From assembly GCA_964353255.1 (NCBI GenBank), contig CAYGVJ010000057.1, positions 1 to 32,827 on the forward strand: a stretch of DNA of 32,827 nt, given 5' to 3'. The stretch comes from VFZS01 sp964353255. GTDB lineage: Bacteria > Acidobacteriota > Terriglobia > Bryobacterales > Bryobacteraceae. A program made the translations under genes and the position numbers. Below are positions 1 through 9,441 of this stretch, one piece after another (the first letter of the stretch is position 1; each line of letters starts with the position of its first letter). Under the pieces are notes generated by a model. It was given only the letters and a program-made list of their open reading frames with translations, was not told the DNA's origin and ran no database searches.

Positions 1-1203
<1,203 letters not shown>

Positions 1204-1257
1204 GGTGCCCTTTCAGGCCGCTTGCCTGCGCGGCGGCGCCGAGGTACCTTGGTAGTC

Positions 1258-1476
1258 GTGAACTCCCTGGAGACCATCGTCGAGGACCTTAAGGCGTTGC
1301 CGCCGGGTAAGTTGGAGCTGGCCGCGGACTATATCCAGCGGCTCAAGCGGATGAGCCAGGAGGAAAGGCAGGCCGTGCTCCAGCGGACGTCCGGAAGCCT
1401 GTCGCCGGAAGAGGCCGACGAGCTGGACAAGGCCATAGAGGAAGGCTGCGAAAGGGTCGATGAGCGCGACTGGTAG
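1258..1476 (+). CDS. Antitoxin of a VapBC-type pair
   Basis: A protein of about 72 residues with the pattern LPPGKLELAADYIQRLK, typical of small antitoxins of the DUF2281/VapB-like kind found upstream of PIN toxins, followed by an acidic, Glu-rich tail that would wrap the toxin. The GTG start at 1258 is chosen because a GAGGT sequence lies at 1241-1245 and homology-like sequence begins there; TTG at 1249 or 1222 are alternatives. The 3' end overlaps the PIN gene by 17 bp, implying coupled translation. Its job is inferred: neutralise the toxin and probably repress the operon. Confidence 0.7.
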   Translation: MNSLETIVEDLKALPPGKLELAADYIQRLKRMSQEERQAVLQRTSGSLSPEEADELDKAIEEGCERVDERDW

Positions 1477-1855
1477 TGTTCTCGTGGACACCAACGTGGT
1501 CGTGGCGCACTTCCGCGGTGATGGGGCTCTGACTTCGCGGCTGGGTGAAGCTAGCGCAGTATACCTGCCGTGGGTCGTGCTGGGCGAGCTCCACTATGGG
1601 GCACGCAGAGCCAGGCGGCGCGATGAAGCCCTGGCCCAGATCCGTGATTTCCGGGGCATCGCTGTCCTACTTCTGCCCGACGAACGGACCGCAGAGCACT
1701 ACGGGCAAGTGAAAGCCGAACTGGCCCGGGCGGGCACCCCAATCCCTGAGAACGACATCTGGATCGCTGCTCTGGCTCGCGAGTACCAACTCCCGGTGGC
1801 AACCCGTGACCGGCATTTCGCCTACGTGCCGGGTTTGGAGGCGCTGGTCTGGTAG
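1460..1855 (+). CDS. vapC: PIN-domain ribonuclease toxin, VapC family
   Basis: 131 residues, full length for VapC. The four acidic positions of the PIN active site are present: D10 in LVDTNVVVAHF, E43 in VLGELHYGA, D99 in ENDIWIAALA and D117 in VATRDRHF. VapC proteins are Mg-dependent endoribonucleases that cleave tRNA or rRNA and stop growth when the labile antitoxin is lost. It overlaps the antitoxin gene by 17 bp. Nothing looks broken, so the pair is probably functional. It has no obvious own promoter. Confidence 0.9.
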   Translation: MSATGSVLVDTNVVVAHFRGDGALTSRLGEASAVYLPWVVLGELHYGARRARRRDEALAQIRDFRGIAVLLLPDERTAEHYGQVKAELARAGTPIPENDIWIAALAREYQLPVATRDRHFAYVPGLEALVW

Positions 1856-1904
1856 TGTCGGCTGGCGGCCATTGCTCCTAGATCGACCGGTAGGGTGAGC
1901 CTCC

Positions 1905-1985
1905 GGCTTGCCTGCCGGCTTCGAGCCGGCATTCTTCCTGGGAAAGCCGGCACAACTGCCGGCCGGCAGACTAAAAGTCCACCCC
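1905..1985. repeat. REP-like palindromic GCCGGC repeat
   Basis: The gap between vapC and the next gene holds an 8-bp stem with a TCG loop (1913-1920 with 1924-1931), then a 14-bp perfect palindrome at 1956-1969, followed by an ACTAAAAGTCC tail. The arrangement resembles interspersed palindromic extragenic repeats common in Acidobacteriota genomes. Copy number cannot be judged from one window. Confidence 0.5.
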
Positions 1986-2077
1986 ACGGCTTCTCGAGAG
2001 TCCGCGCCCCGCCGGGAACCGCGTTATCATTAGCCCGAGGTGAGGATTTCAGGCTCTGGCACCGGAGGAACCCATCC

Positions 2078-3481
2078 ATGACGCAACTCAAGAGCTTCGC
2101 GCCCCGGACCCGGCGGGAATTTCTGGCCGGCTGCGCGGCCTGCGCCGGGTGCGCCGGGTTGTCCGCTAGGCCCGCCGCGGCCGCTGCCCCGGCGGAGAAA
2201 GCCAAGGTGCGGCTGGTGTACGCGCATCCGCAGAAGCCCATCGAGGGCTGGCCCTACCTGAACTACGACTACGAGGGACGCAAGAAGGAGCTAACGGCTC
2301 GCCTGCGCGCCGCACTCCCCGGCATCGACTTCTTGTCCGCGGCCGCCGGAGACGAGCAGGACGTGAAGAAGGTTTTGGAGGCCGACCGGGAGGTGGATGG
2401 CTACGTGGTCTACATGCTCGGCATTCCGTCCCGCGTGGCCCGGGCCATGCTCTCACCCACCCGGCGCATCGTGCTGGTGGACGACCTCTACGGCGGAACC
2501 GGGCAGTTCCTGGGGGTTTACGCCCAGGCCCGGCGGGAGAAACTGCCGGTCGCCGGAGTCTCGTCGAGCCGCTTCGAGGACGTCGTCCAGGCAGTGAAGT
2601 CCTTCGAATGCTTGAAGCGTCTGCGCTCCTCGGTGATCCTGGACGTGCTGGACCGCAATCTCAGCGCCGAGGCCAAAGCCATCGAGGAGGTCTTCGGAAC
2701 CGCGGTACGCAAGATCACCGGCGAACAGATCAACGAAGCCTACAACAAGGCCGACCGCGCCGAAGCCCAGAAATGGGCCAACCTCTGGATGAAGCAGGCC
2801 AAGAAGATCGTCGAGCCCTCCCGCGAGGAAATCGGCAAGTCCGGCCTGATGTATGTCGCCATGCGGGACCTGATGCAGCAAAACAACGCCCTAGCCCTTA
2901 CGATTGACTGCCTGAACCTGTTCTACGGCGGCAGGCTTCCGGCCTATCCCTGCCTGGGCCTGTTCCAATTCAACAACGACGGCCTGGTCGGGGCCTGCGA
3001 GGCCGACTTGCGCTCGACCATCACCATGCTGGCGATGACCTACCTGACGGGGCGGCCGGGTTACATCTCCGACCCGGTGATTGACACCTCCCAGAACCAG
3101 GTCATCTACGCGCACTGCGTGGCGCCCAGCAAGGTGTGGGGACCGAGCGGCGCGGCCAGCCCCTACCACATCCGCAGCCACGCGGAGGACCGCAAGGGGG
3201 CCTCGGTGCGCGTGCTGCTGCCGCTGGGGCAGATGACCACCACACTGGAGATCAGCCCGCTCCGGAAAGAGGTTGTGCTCCATCAGGCCAGAACGGTGGC
3301 CAACATTGACGAGGACAAGGCTTGCCGGACCAAGCTGGCGGCCGTGCCCCAGGACATTCGGAAGCTGCTCGGTGAGTGGGACCGCTGGGGCTGGCACCGG
3401 GTCACTTACTTCGGCGACCTCCGCCAGCCGGTCGAGACGCTCAGCGGGCTCCTGGGCTTCAACCTCGTGCTGGAGGGCTGA
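2078..3481 (+). CDS. Tat-exported FucI/AraA-fold sugar isomerase-like protein
   Basis: 467 residues from the ATG at 2078, chosen over upstream starts because of a GGAGGA site at 2064-2069 and because the protein then opens with a twin-arginine signal: TRREFL at residues 11-16, then a Cys/Ala-rich hydrophobic stretch and an alanine-rich cleavage region near 30-37. The mature part resembles the L-fucose isomerase-like superfamily: an N-terminal region with VDGYVVYMLGIPSR and the C-terminal stretch with DCLNLFYGG, LFQFNNDGLVGACEADLRS and a final LLGFNLVLE typical of the family's end. Members interconvert aldoses and ketoses in the cytoplasm, so export by Tat is unusual and the substrate is unknown. 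Residue runs such as CAACAGC could also serve as a lipobox. A -10-like TATCAT is at 2025-2030. Confidence 0.75.
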   Translation: MTQLKSFAPRTRREFLAGCAACAGCAGLSARPAAAAAPAEKAKVRLVYAHPQKPIEGWPYLNYDYEGRKKELTARLRAALPGIDFLSAAAGDEQDVKKVLEADREVDGYVVYMLGIPSRVARAMLSPTRRIVLVDDLYGGTGQFLGVYAQARREKLPVAGVSSSRFEDVVQAVKSFECLKRLRSSVILDVLDRNLSAEAKAIEEVFGTAVRKITGEQINEAYNKADRAEAQKWANLWMKQAKKIVEPSREEIGKSGLMYVAMRDLMQQNNALALTIDCLNLFYGGRLPAYPCLGLFQFNNDGLVGACEADLRSTITMLAMTYLTGRPGYISDPVIDTSQNQVIYAHCVAPSKVWGPSGAASPYHIRSHAEDRKGASVRVLLPLGQMTTTLEISPLRKEVVLHQARTVANIDEDKACRTKLAAVPQDIRKLLGEWDRWGWHRVTYFGDLRQPVETLSGLLGFNLVLEG

Positions 3482-3793
3482 GCTGCGCACACCGGCCGGA
3501 GACTGGTTCGCCTGCACGGCGAAGTTCCTGAGGTAGACCGGTTCCCCGTCACGCTGGAGCGCGTGGTGCTAGGCAAGGCGGACGTGAACCAGTGGTTGCG
3601 GAGCAGGCCCAAGCCGGCTCGCCCCAGCCGGAGTTTCCGCATCAAGCCCAGCGTTTCCTTCGACTCCGAGGCTTCCGCCTCCGCCACTTTGATCGAGCTG
3701 GATGTCTTCTATGTCACCGCGGGCGGAGACAAACTGACCTCGGAGCAACAAGCGGCTCTCCGCGAGCGCCTGCTGAAGGTCTGCGAAGGGTGA
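3482..3793 (+). other. Open frame after the FucI-like gene; possible hypothetical gene or gene remnant
   Basis: The same frame stays open for 103 codons directly after the TGA at 3479-3481. It reads like real coding sequence (GEVPEVDRFPVTLERVVLGK, then a C-terminal LTSEQQAALRERLLKV helix), but the only clear starts are GTGs at 3560 and 3563 with a weak GGAG upstream. The first 27 codons have no start. I do not recognise the family. It may be a small gene starting at 3563, the 3' remnant of a longer gene, or readthrough sequence. The preceding protein ends at the family's normal C-terminus, which makes a split single gene less likely. Confidence 0.35.
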
Positions 3794-3857
3794 ACCCGCC
3801 GCTGGGTCACCTGCGAGCGAAGGCCGCCTTCTGCGACAATGTGTTCGGAGGACAGCC

Positions 3858-4163
3858 ATGACACCGCCACGCGGTTTCACGCTGCCGATGGAGGCGATCG
3901 CGGAGGTCTGCCGCCGGTACCGCGTGCGGGAGCTGGCCGTGTTCGGTTCGGCCGCGCGCGGGGAAATGCGCGCCGACAGCGACATTGACCTGCTGGTGGA
4001 CTTCCAGCCGGACGCATCCGGGGGCTTGCTCGAATACGCCGGCCTGATGCTCGAGCTTTCCGAGCTCCTGCACAGGCAAGTGGACTTGGTGGAAAGGGAG
4101 GGGCTGAAGCCCCTGCTCCGGAACGCCGTGGTTTCCGAGGCGCGCACGATCTATGCGGCGTGA
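3858..4163 (+). CDS. mntA: MNT-type nucleotidyltransferase antitoxin
   Basis: 101 residues with the minimal nucleotidyltransferase signature: G30-S31 in FGSAARGE and the Asp pair D42/D44 in SDIDLLVDF. MntA proteins inactivate their HepT partner by transferring AMP groups to a tyrosine. A GGAGG site at 3846-3850 precedes the ATG, with a GACAAT -10-like box at 3834-3839. It overlaps the following hepT gene by 11 bp, the usual layout for this TA pair. Confidence 0.88.
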   Translation: MTPPRGFTLPMEAIAEVCRRYRVRELAVFGSAARGEMRADSDIDLLVDFQPDASGGLLEYAGLMLELSELLHRQVDLVEREGLKPLLRNAVVSEARTIYAA

Positions 4164-4518
4164 CGAGCTGTACCTCCGCGACATTCTCGAAGCGGTTCGC
4201 GATCTGGCGGAGTTCGTGGCCGGCCTCTCACCCGAAACGTTCCCTCAGGCCCGTGTGGCACGGTGGGCCGTGGTGCAGCGGCTGACAACCATCGGCGAAG
4301 CCGCGGCGCGCATTTCCGCGGAGTTGAAGGATCGCCACGTAGAGGTTCCCTGGGCGAAGATCACCGCTTTTCGCAACGTTCTCGTCCACGCCTACTTCGG
4401 CATTCGATGGGAAAGGGTCTGGCAAGCCGCGCTCGAGGAGGCGCCGGCGCTGGGCCGGCAGGTCGAGGAGATTGTCGGGGCCGAGTTCCCCGCCCACGCC
4501 TCCGGGGACGACACCTGA
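4153..4518 (+). CDS. hepT: HepT-like HEPN ribonuclease toxin (DUF86)
   Basis: 121 residues, full length. The diagnostic R-X4-H-X-Y motif is seen as R74...H79-A-Y81 in FRNVLVHAYF, with the DUF86 hallmark LTTIGEAAARIS before it. HepT is an RNase of the HEPN superfamily; the motif tyrosine is the residue modified by MntA. The 11-bp overlap with the nucleotidyltransferase gene indicates one transcript. The module is intact and lies directly upstream of the NACHT gene, with 216 bp between. Confidence 0.88.
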   Translation: MRRDELYLRDILEAVRDLAEFVAGLSPETFPQARVARWAVVQRLTTIGEAAARISAELKDRHVEVPWAKITAFRNVLVHAYFGIRWERVWQAALEEAPALGRQVEEIVGAEFPAHASGDDT

Positions 4519-4665
4519 GGGCCTGGCCGGTGCTCCTCAGGCGGGTGGACCACTCGTTCCTGCGGAAGCCGTAATCGGCGCTGCGCGGAAGAACTACCGC
4601 AAGGTAACCGGGGCGGTGCTGATGCAAGGCAGCAGACATGGCGCCGCGCGGCAACGATTCCGGCG

Positions 4666-4671
4666 TATACT
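4666..4671 (+). promoter_or_regulatory. Possible -10 box of the NACHT gene
   Basis: TATACT sits 63 bp before the ATG at 4735 in the 216-bp gap after hepT. No convincing -35 was seen at the expected distance, so this is a weak prediction. The rest of the gap holds nothing recognisable apart from a CCTGAGG/CCTCAGG hairpin at 4514-4541 without a T tract. Confidence 0.3.
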
Positions 4672-4734
4672 GTCCGCATCGAGGGCGGCGGTCAAGAGGC
4701 TCTCAGAGAATGTTTGCCCTTGAGGACTCAGGCC

Positions 4735-7700
4735 ATGAGGAAGGGGAAGGTAGATCAGATACTTGGCCCGATGAAGAGCGTTTCCGAGTTTCTCTCGTCG
4801 GCTGTCGAAGCGGGCAAAGGCAAGAAGTTTCCCGAGGCTATCGCCGCAGCCGTTCCTTGGGCGAAGACGGTCGTGGACGCCGCCGCCGAATCTGCGCCGC
4901 CGATCAAGTTCGCGGTAACGCTGCTCGAACAGTTCACGAGGGAACACGACCCGCAGGCGCTGGGCCATCTTGCATGCACGCTGGCCTACGAGCGCGCCGT
5001 GGAGCAGGCTGTCGCCGCTCTCCGGGTGCCGGATTCCGTGCGGGAATCCCGAGTCAACTTGAAGGACAAGATCAGCGACGTAGAACCGGCTGGAGCATTC
5101 GATTTCGCGCGGTTCTCCTTCTCCACTGCATTGGCCCACCCGTTCATCGTGTCGGCGGATCGCGTCCTTCACTACTATGGCCGGAGAGCCGGCTATTCGG
5201 AACAGCAGCTTTCACAGCTTCGATCGGCGGTGCACAGCCGGTTTCTCGCCAACCTGAAGACACTGCTTTCTCACGGCAAGCTCCGCGAGAAATTTCGCCC
5301 ATTCACACAGATGCTCAGCTTGGGCACTGGGGAGGACCAAGCTCATGTCGCCCTCATGGAGCACGGGCAGTATCAGAGGTGGCTCTTCGAGGAGGCGCCG
5401 CTCTTCGACATCGAACCCTTCGCGTTGGCTCACATCTATGTAGACACCGAGTGCGGCTCGCTCACCTGGGCGGAGATCACAAAAGGCAAGCCGGACTCAC
5501 AGGCTGGCGAGGAGCGAAGGCCGCTCGATCCGTTTTCGGAGAAACACGGCGGCCGTCGCGGGCTTCTGGAGACAGTCATCGAACTGATCGGAGACCCCAC
5601 GTTCAGTGAAGCAATCGTAGTTCAGGGGAGTGCCGGGTCAGGCAAGTCGGCCTTCACGCTGCGGCTGTGTGCGGCGCTGATTCATGAGGGCCTGCGCCCA
5701 ATTCGAGTGCGCCTTCGTGACCTGGACCTGACAGCTCATGTCTCTGAAGCGCTGCCCCGAGCGGTCCGGCTGACAGACCCGGTTCACTCCAGGGACGGCA
5801 ATCCGTACCCTTCTCCGGACGACCTGTTCGCCAAAGGAAAGATCTTCGATGAGGCGACGTTTTTCAGAGGTGCGAGGATTTGCCCGTTCGTACTGATCCT
5901 GGATGGGTGGGATGAAATCACCATCTCCACGCGCGCTGGATTCAGGGAGCGCGTGGCGAAGATGTTGGAGGAGGTGCGGTCGCAGTATCTGCCGGCCCGG
6001 AACGTGCCGATCCGGCTCATCCTGACCGGCCGGCCCTCGGATGCTGTGATGGAAAGCAAGTTTCTCCGCGGCACGTCGCGCGTCCTTACGATCCGCCCGC
6101 TGAACCCGGGTCACCTTGAGGAGCTGGTAGCGAAGCTGGCACGCGCCGCCGAGAGTCGCCCCATCCAGATCTCCGCAGCGGATCCCTGGAAGTTGCCGGC
6201 CTTGGACGAGTTCGCTCCGGTGTTGGAGCGCTATCGACGCGAGTTCGGCGCCGCGCCCGATGAGCAACGGTCGCGTCCGGATGACGAGCGATCGCCGAGC
6301 CTGGACGTGCTCGGCTCCCCACTGCTCGCTTACCTGGCCATCCGGTTGATATCGCAGAAGAAATCCGACATCCGCGCCCTCGTGGAGAATCCCACGAACC
6401 TGTATCGAAGCTTGCTGGATCTCACATGCGAAAAGGCCGGCAAGGCGTACCACGAGAAGGAGGGAACGGAGGGGCAACCCCGTGTTAGCGGCGAAGCTCT
6501 CCGGGACATGCTGAGGCGAACTGCGTCCGCGATGACGGTTCTCTATCGTGAAACCATTTCGCGGGATGAACTGGCCTTGCGACTGGGCATAGGTGGACCC
6601 GAACTAGAACACAGGGCGTCCGCTGCCGACCTCGGCGGGAAGCTGACTTCCCTGATGATCAGCTTCTACTTCAAGGGCGGCCACCCTGAGCTCGGCTGCG
6701 AGTTCCTGCACAAGTCGTTTCGGGAGTACCTGCACGCTGAGCATATAGTGGAAATACTCAAGGAATATGGACGAAAGCAGGAGCGTCCGCTCTCTGAGCG
6801 CGAGCCCTACTGGAAGGACTCTCGGCTGGACGACGCGAGCGACCACCGCCATGAGCTGTCCCAAGAACTGGATCGAGTGCTCGCTCCCTGCTGGATGAGC
6901 CGTGAGGTGGCGGCTCACGTGGAGAATCTGGTGACGTGGGAGATCTCACGGACGGAGCCTGGAGTGGCAGAGCCGCAACCGGGACGGCCGACCGAGCCGC
7001 GGGGGTTGAGCAGGTGGGAACGTGTGAGGGATGGACTTGCCGACATCTGGGACTGGTGGACTGAAGCTGTACACCTGCGGCCTCAGCCAACGTTCAAGGG
7101 GGCAAGGAGGGAGCTGTCGTATGAGCAACCGCGGGCACTTGAGTTTGTCGAGTGGGCTGGACCTCTTGCGACCGACAGAGCTAGCGAACTCGAGCCTGTG
7201 CGAACGCTGAGCATGGACGCGCGCCTGGGGGAGGGTCTTTTCAGGATCACGGCGTTGGTCCACTTCGCGCTGGCAGCGCGGCTCGGCTGGTTGGAGAGAC
7301 GCTGGGCGCCCGAGGAATTGTGGCGGCCCGCCGAGCCTGAACCGGCACATCGCCGCTGCCAAACGGTGCTTGCCGATGCGGGGAAGCAGTGGGTGTTGTT
7401 CGCTCCGGCGAGGCCGAATCCAAGGTTTTTCGCTAACTACGTCGCCCGGATTAACGGCGACGGCTGGCGTCCGCAGGGACCGTTCCCGTTCGGCTGCAAT
7501 CTGTCGGGCATCGATTTGCGGGGAGTGAGCCTGACTCTACCGACTCCCAGTTCACCTCCGGCCGAAACGATCTGGAGCTACGCGAACCTTTCTGGAGGCT
7601 GTTGGACCGGTTCGTGCTTCTACGGGCAGCGTCTTGACTCGACCTGCTTCCAAGCGACGCGCTTGTGGCACGCCTTCATGTATGGGGCACACCTCATGGG

Positions 7701-7893
7701 AGCCAATCTTCAGGGAGCCAATCTTCGTGGAGCCGATCTTCGCGAAGCGGATCTTCGCGGAGCCCAGCTTTTAGGAGCAGAGCTTCAGGGAGCCGACCTT
7801 TCCGAAGCACGCGGTGACTTCGCGGGCCTCGGCGAAGCGCAGCTTGCAGGAGTGAAGGGACTGGCCAAGGCCACCGAGTTCCAGACTGAGTAA
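4735..7893 (+). CDS. NACHT-type STAND ATPase with C-terminal pentapeptide repeats
   Basis: 1052 residues. The ATG at 4735 is preferred because TGAGG at 4721-4725 lies 9 nt upstream. Layout: an N-terminal, mostly helical region of unknown function (about 1-275); a NACHT-like P-loop with Walker A G298-SAGSGKS and Walker B FVLILDGWDEI (385-395), where the paired acidic residues are typical of NACHT; a helical arm (about 430-900) with a FLHKSFREYLHAEHI segment usual in NACHT proteins; then pentapeptide repeats from about 920, densest at 984-1024. No membrane segment is evident. STAND proteins act as switches that oligomerise when the C-terminal sensor binds a ligand, and many bacterial NACHT proteins defend against phages. 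That role is inferred here from architecture and from the neighbouring TA modules. I see no recognisable nuclease, TIR or protease effector in the N-terminus. Confidence 0.82.
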   Translation: MRKGKVDQILGPMKSVSEFLSSAVEAGKGKKFPEAIAAAVPWAKTVVDAAAESAPPIKFAVTLLEQFTREHDPQALGHLACTLAYERAVEQAVAALRVPDSVRESRVNLKDKISDVEPAGAFDFARFSFSTALAHPFIVSADRVLHYYGRRAGYSEQQLSQLRSAVHSRFLANLKTLLSHGKLREKFRPFTQMLSLGTGEDQAHVALMEHGQYQRWLFEEAPLFDIEPFALAHIYVDTECGSLTWAEITKGKPDSQAGEERRPLDPFSEKHGGRRGLLETVIELIGDPTFSEAIVVQGSAGSGKSAFTLRLCAALIHEGLRPIRVRLRDLDLTAHVSEALPRAVRLTDPVHSRDGNPYPSPDDLFAKGKIFDEATFFRGARICPFVLILDGWDEITISTRAGFRERVAKMLEEVRSQYLPARNVPIRLILTGRPSDAVMESKFLRGTSRVLTIRPLNPGHLEELVAKLARAAESRPIQISAADPWKLPALDEFAPVLERYRREFGAAPDEQRSRPDDERSPSLDVLGSPLLAYLAIRLISQKKSDIRALVENPTNLYRSLLDLTCEKAGKAYHEKEGTEGQPRVSGEALRDMLRRTASAMTVLYRETISRDELALRLGIGGPELEHRASAADLGGKLTSLMISFYFKGGHPELGCEFLHKSFREYLHAEHIVEILKEYGRKQERPLSEREPYWKDSRLDDASDHRHELSQELDRVLAPCWMSREVAAHVENLVTWEISRTEPGVAEPQPGRPTEPRGLSRWERVRDGLADIWDWWTEAVHLRPQPTFKGARRELSYEQPRALEFVEWAGPLATDRASELEPVRTLSMDARLGEGLFRITALVHFALAARLGWLERRWAPEELWRPAEPEPAHRRCQTVLADAGKQWVLFAPARPNPRFFANYVARINGDGWRPQGPFPFGCNLSGIDLRGVSLTLPTPSSPPAETIWSYANLSGGCWTGSCFYGQRLDSTCFQATRLWHAFMYGAHLMGANLQGANLRGADLREADLRGAQLLGAELQGADLSEARGDFAGLGEAQLAGVKGLAKATEFQTE
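7699..7803 (+). repeat. Seven 15-bp tandem units coding pentapeptide repeats
   Basis: Seven consecutive 15-bp units (starting at 7699, 7714, 7729, 7744, 7759, 7774 and 7789) follow the pattern GGAGCCNATCTTCNN and encode GANLQ/GADLR-type pentapeptides in the NACHT protein. Units 1-4 differ at only a few bases, so the array resembles a young minisatellite inside the putative sensor domain. Confidence 0.85.
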
Positions 7894-7909
7894 TCGCCCG
7901 TGACCAGAG

Positions 7910-9355
7910 TCAGACTGGCTCGCCGGCTCCGGCGCGCGCTTCCTCCAGCGCCCGCACCAGTGAATCCAGATCCTCCGGCCCGGTGCGGTAGTTGGTGATG
8001 CAGGCGCGCAGCGCGGGTGCGGTGCGGCGCAGCCGCACGGTCGAGATCCAAGCCTTCCCGGAGAGCACCACGTGGCGCGCGATCCCGTCCAGATATGCCG
8101 CCGCGCGGCCAGTGGCGCGCGTGGCATCGACGAAGCACACCACCGGCAGCGGCGTGTCGTTGACCGGCTCCCAACCCGAGGCGCGGAGTTTCTCGCGCAG
8201 CAGATCGCCCATAGCGGCCTGGTGCTCGATGGCCGCGGCGTAGCCCTCCCAGCCGGCCACCAGCAGCGAAAGGAACACCTTCAGGCCGATGAAGCGGCGC
8301 GACCACTGAATCGAGCGCTTGTGGGGATCGACCACGTCCAGGCCGGCCGCCTCGCGCGGCATGTAGTCCGTGACGATGGCAAAGGTCCGCTCGAGGATGC
8401 CCCGATGCCGGGTGAGATAGATACCGGCCCCCATCGGGACGGACAGCCACTTATGAGCGTCGAAGATGATCGAGTCGGCCCGCTCGATGCCTTCGAGCAC
8501 CGGGCGCAGTCTCGGCGAGAGCGCCGCCGCGCCGCCCCAGGCCGCATCCACGTGGAACCATAGCTTCTCTTCGGCGGCCACTCGCGCGACGGCGGCGATG
8601 GGGTCCACCACGCCCGCGCCGGTGGTGCCTGCGGTGGCCGTCACCATGAACGGAGCGAGCCCCTCGCGCCGGTCGCGACCGATTGCCGTACAGAGAGCAG
8701 CCACGTCCATCTGAAGCCGGTCGTCTGATGGGATCTCCCGCGCCGCTCCCATGCCCAGGCCGCTCATCCGCGCCGCCTTGAGCAACGAATGATGACTCTC
8801 GGAGGAGACGTAGAACACCGGCGGGCGCGGCAAGGCGCGCGCGCCCTGCTCCAGGTACTCGGGACAAGCCCAGGCCAGGGCGGTGAGCAGAGCGGTGTGA
8901 TTGGCTTCGGCGCCGCCGCTACAGAAGACGCCGTCGGTGGAGCCCGCGTCGTAACCGAAGCGGGCCCCCAGGGCGCGGATGAGGTGCTGCTCGACCTCGA
9001 TGGCGAACGGCGAGTGGCTCCAGGCGGCAAGCTGCGGGTTGAAGGCCGCCACCAGCGCGTCGGCCGCAATGCCCATGGTGGCGGGCGCGGGGTTGAACAG
9101 CCCGTAGTAGTTGGGATGCGCGGTGTGGGTCTGAAAGCGCCACAGGCCCTCGCGGACGAACTCCAGCGCCCGGCCCGGTTCGCAGGGGCGCTCGAAGTCC
9201 GCCGCGGCCAGGTACGCCCGCACCTTCGCCGGGTCGAGCTCGGGCGTGACGCGGTGCGCCGCGATTCCCTCCGTGTAGGCCTCGATACCCTCGACGAGTT
9301 GTCGCCACAGGTCCTGGCGGGTGGCCTGGTCCAGCAGAAGTGTGGAGTCGCTCAT
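7910..9355 (-). CDS. PLP-dependent group II decarboxylase (aromatic-L-amino-acid decarboxylase-like)
   Basis: 481 residues, full length for the family. The PLP lysine is K302 in FDAHKWL, preceded by the VDAAWGG block; the substrate-side TAHPNYYGLFNPAP and the CSGGAEANHTALL segments are also typical. Members decarboxylate aromatic amino acids or glutamate; the substrate cannot be fixed here. The ATG at 9355 is preceded by a CATACT box 7 nt upstream, suggesting a leaderless mRNA. The gene converges on the NACHT gene with 16 bp between stops. Its first third is duplicated at 10203-10519. Confidence 0.9.
   Translation of the reverse strand: MSDSTLLLDQATRQDLWRQLVEGIEAYTEGIAAHRVTPELDPAKVRAYLAAADFERPCEPGRALEFVREGLWRFQTHTAHPNYYGLFNPAPATMGIAADALVAAFNPQLAAWSHSPFAIEVEQHLIRALGARFGYDAGSTDGVFCSGGAEANHTALLTALAWACPEYLEQGARALPRPPVFYVSSESHHSLLKAARMSGLGMGAAREIPSDDRLQMDVAALCTAIGRDRREGLAPFMVTATAGTTGAGVVDPIAAVARVAAEEKLWFHVDAAWGGAAALSPRLRPVLEGIERADSIIFDAHKWLSVPMGAGIYLTRHRGILERTFAIVTDYMPREAAGLDVVDPHKRSIQWSRRFIGLKVFLSLLVAGWEGYAAAIEHQAAMGDLLREKLRASGWEPVNDTPLPVVCFVDATRATGRAAAYLDGIARHVVLSGKAWISTVRLRRTAPALRACITNYRTGPEDLDSLVRALEEARAGAGEPV
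9027..9265 (-). repeat. Copy 1 of a 239-bp direct repeat within the decarboxylase gene
   Basis: Bases 9027-9265 match 10203-10441 at every position by eye. The copy lies inside the intact decarboxylase and covers roughly residues 31-110. Identity falls abruptly beyond 9265 and stops at 9027. Confidence 0.9.
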
Positions 9356-9362
9356 CTTTCGC

Positions 9363-9368
9363 AGTATG
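9363..9368 (-). promoter_or_regulatory. -10 box of the decarboxylase, near-leaderless
   Basis: CATACT on the minus strand ends 7 nt before the ATG at 9355, so transcription would begin at or one base before the start codon. No Shine-Dalgarno sequence at a usable distance was seen. Confidence 0.45.
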
Positions 9369-9441
9369 GCGCAGGCGGCCGCAGCCCGTCACCTCCGGGC
9401 AGGTGACCGGCGTGGGATAATCGGGGAGTGGAGGCCGTGCC

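Noticed and set aside
1204..2077. Duplicated gene end around the first VapBC-type pair
   Set aside because: Compared the end of the citramalate synthase gene with 1856-2077; apart from a short GGCTTGCCTGC-like resemblance there is no copy of the gene end.
4514..4541. Terminator after hepT
   Set aside because: CCTGAGG/CCTCAGG can form a stem, but the 14-nt loop and lack of a T tract make it unconvincing, and it includes the hepT stop codon.
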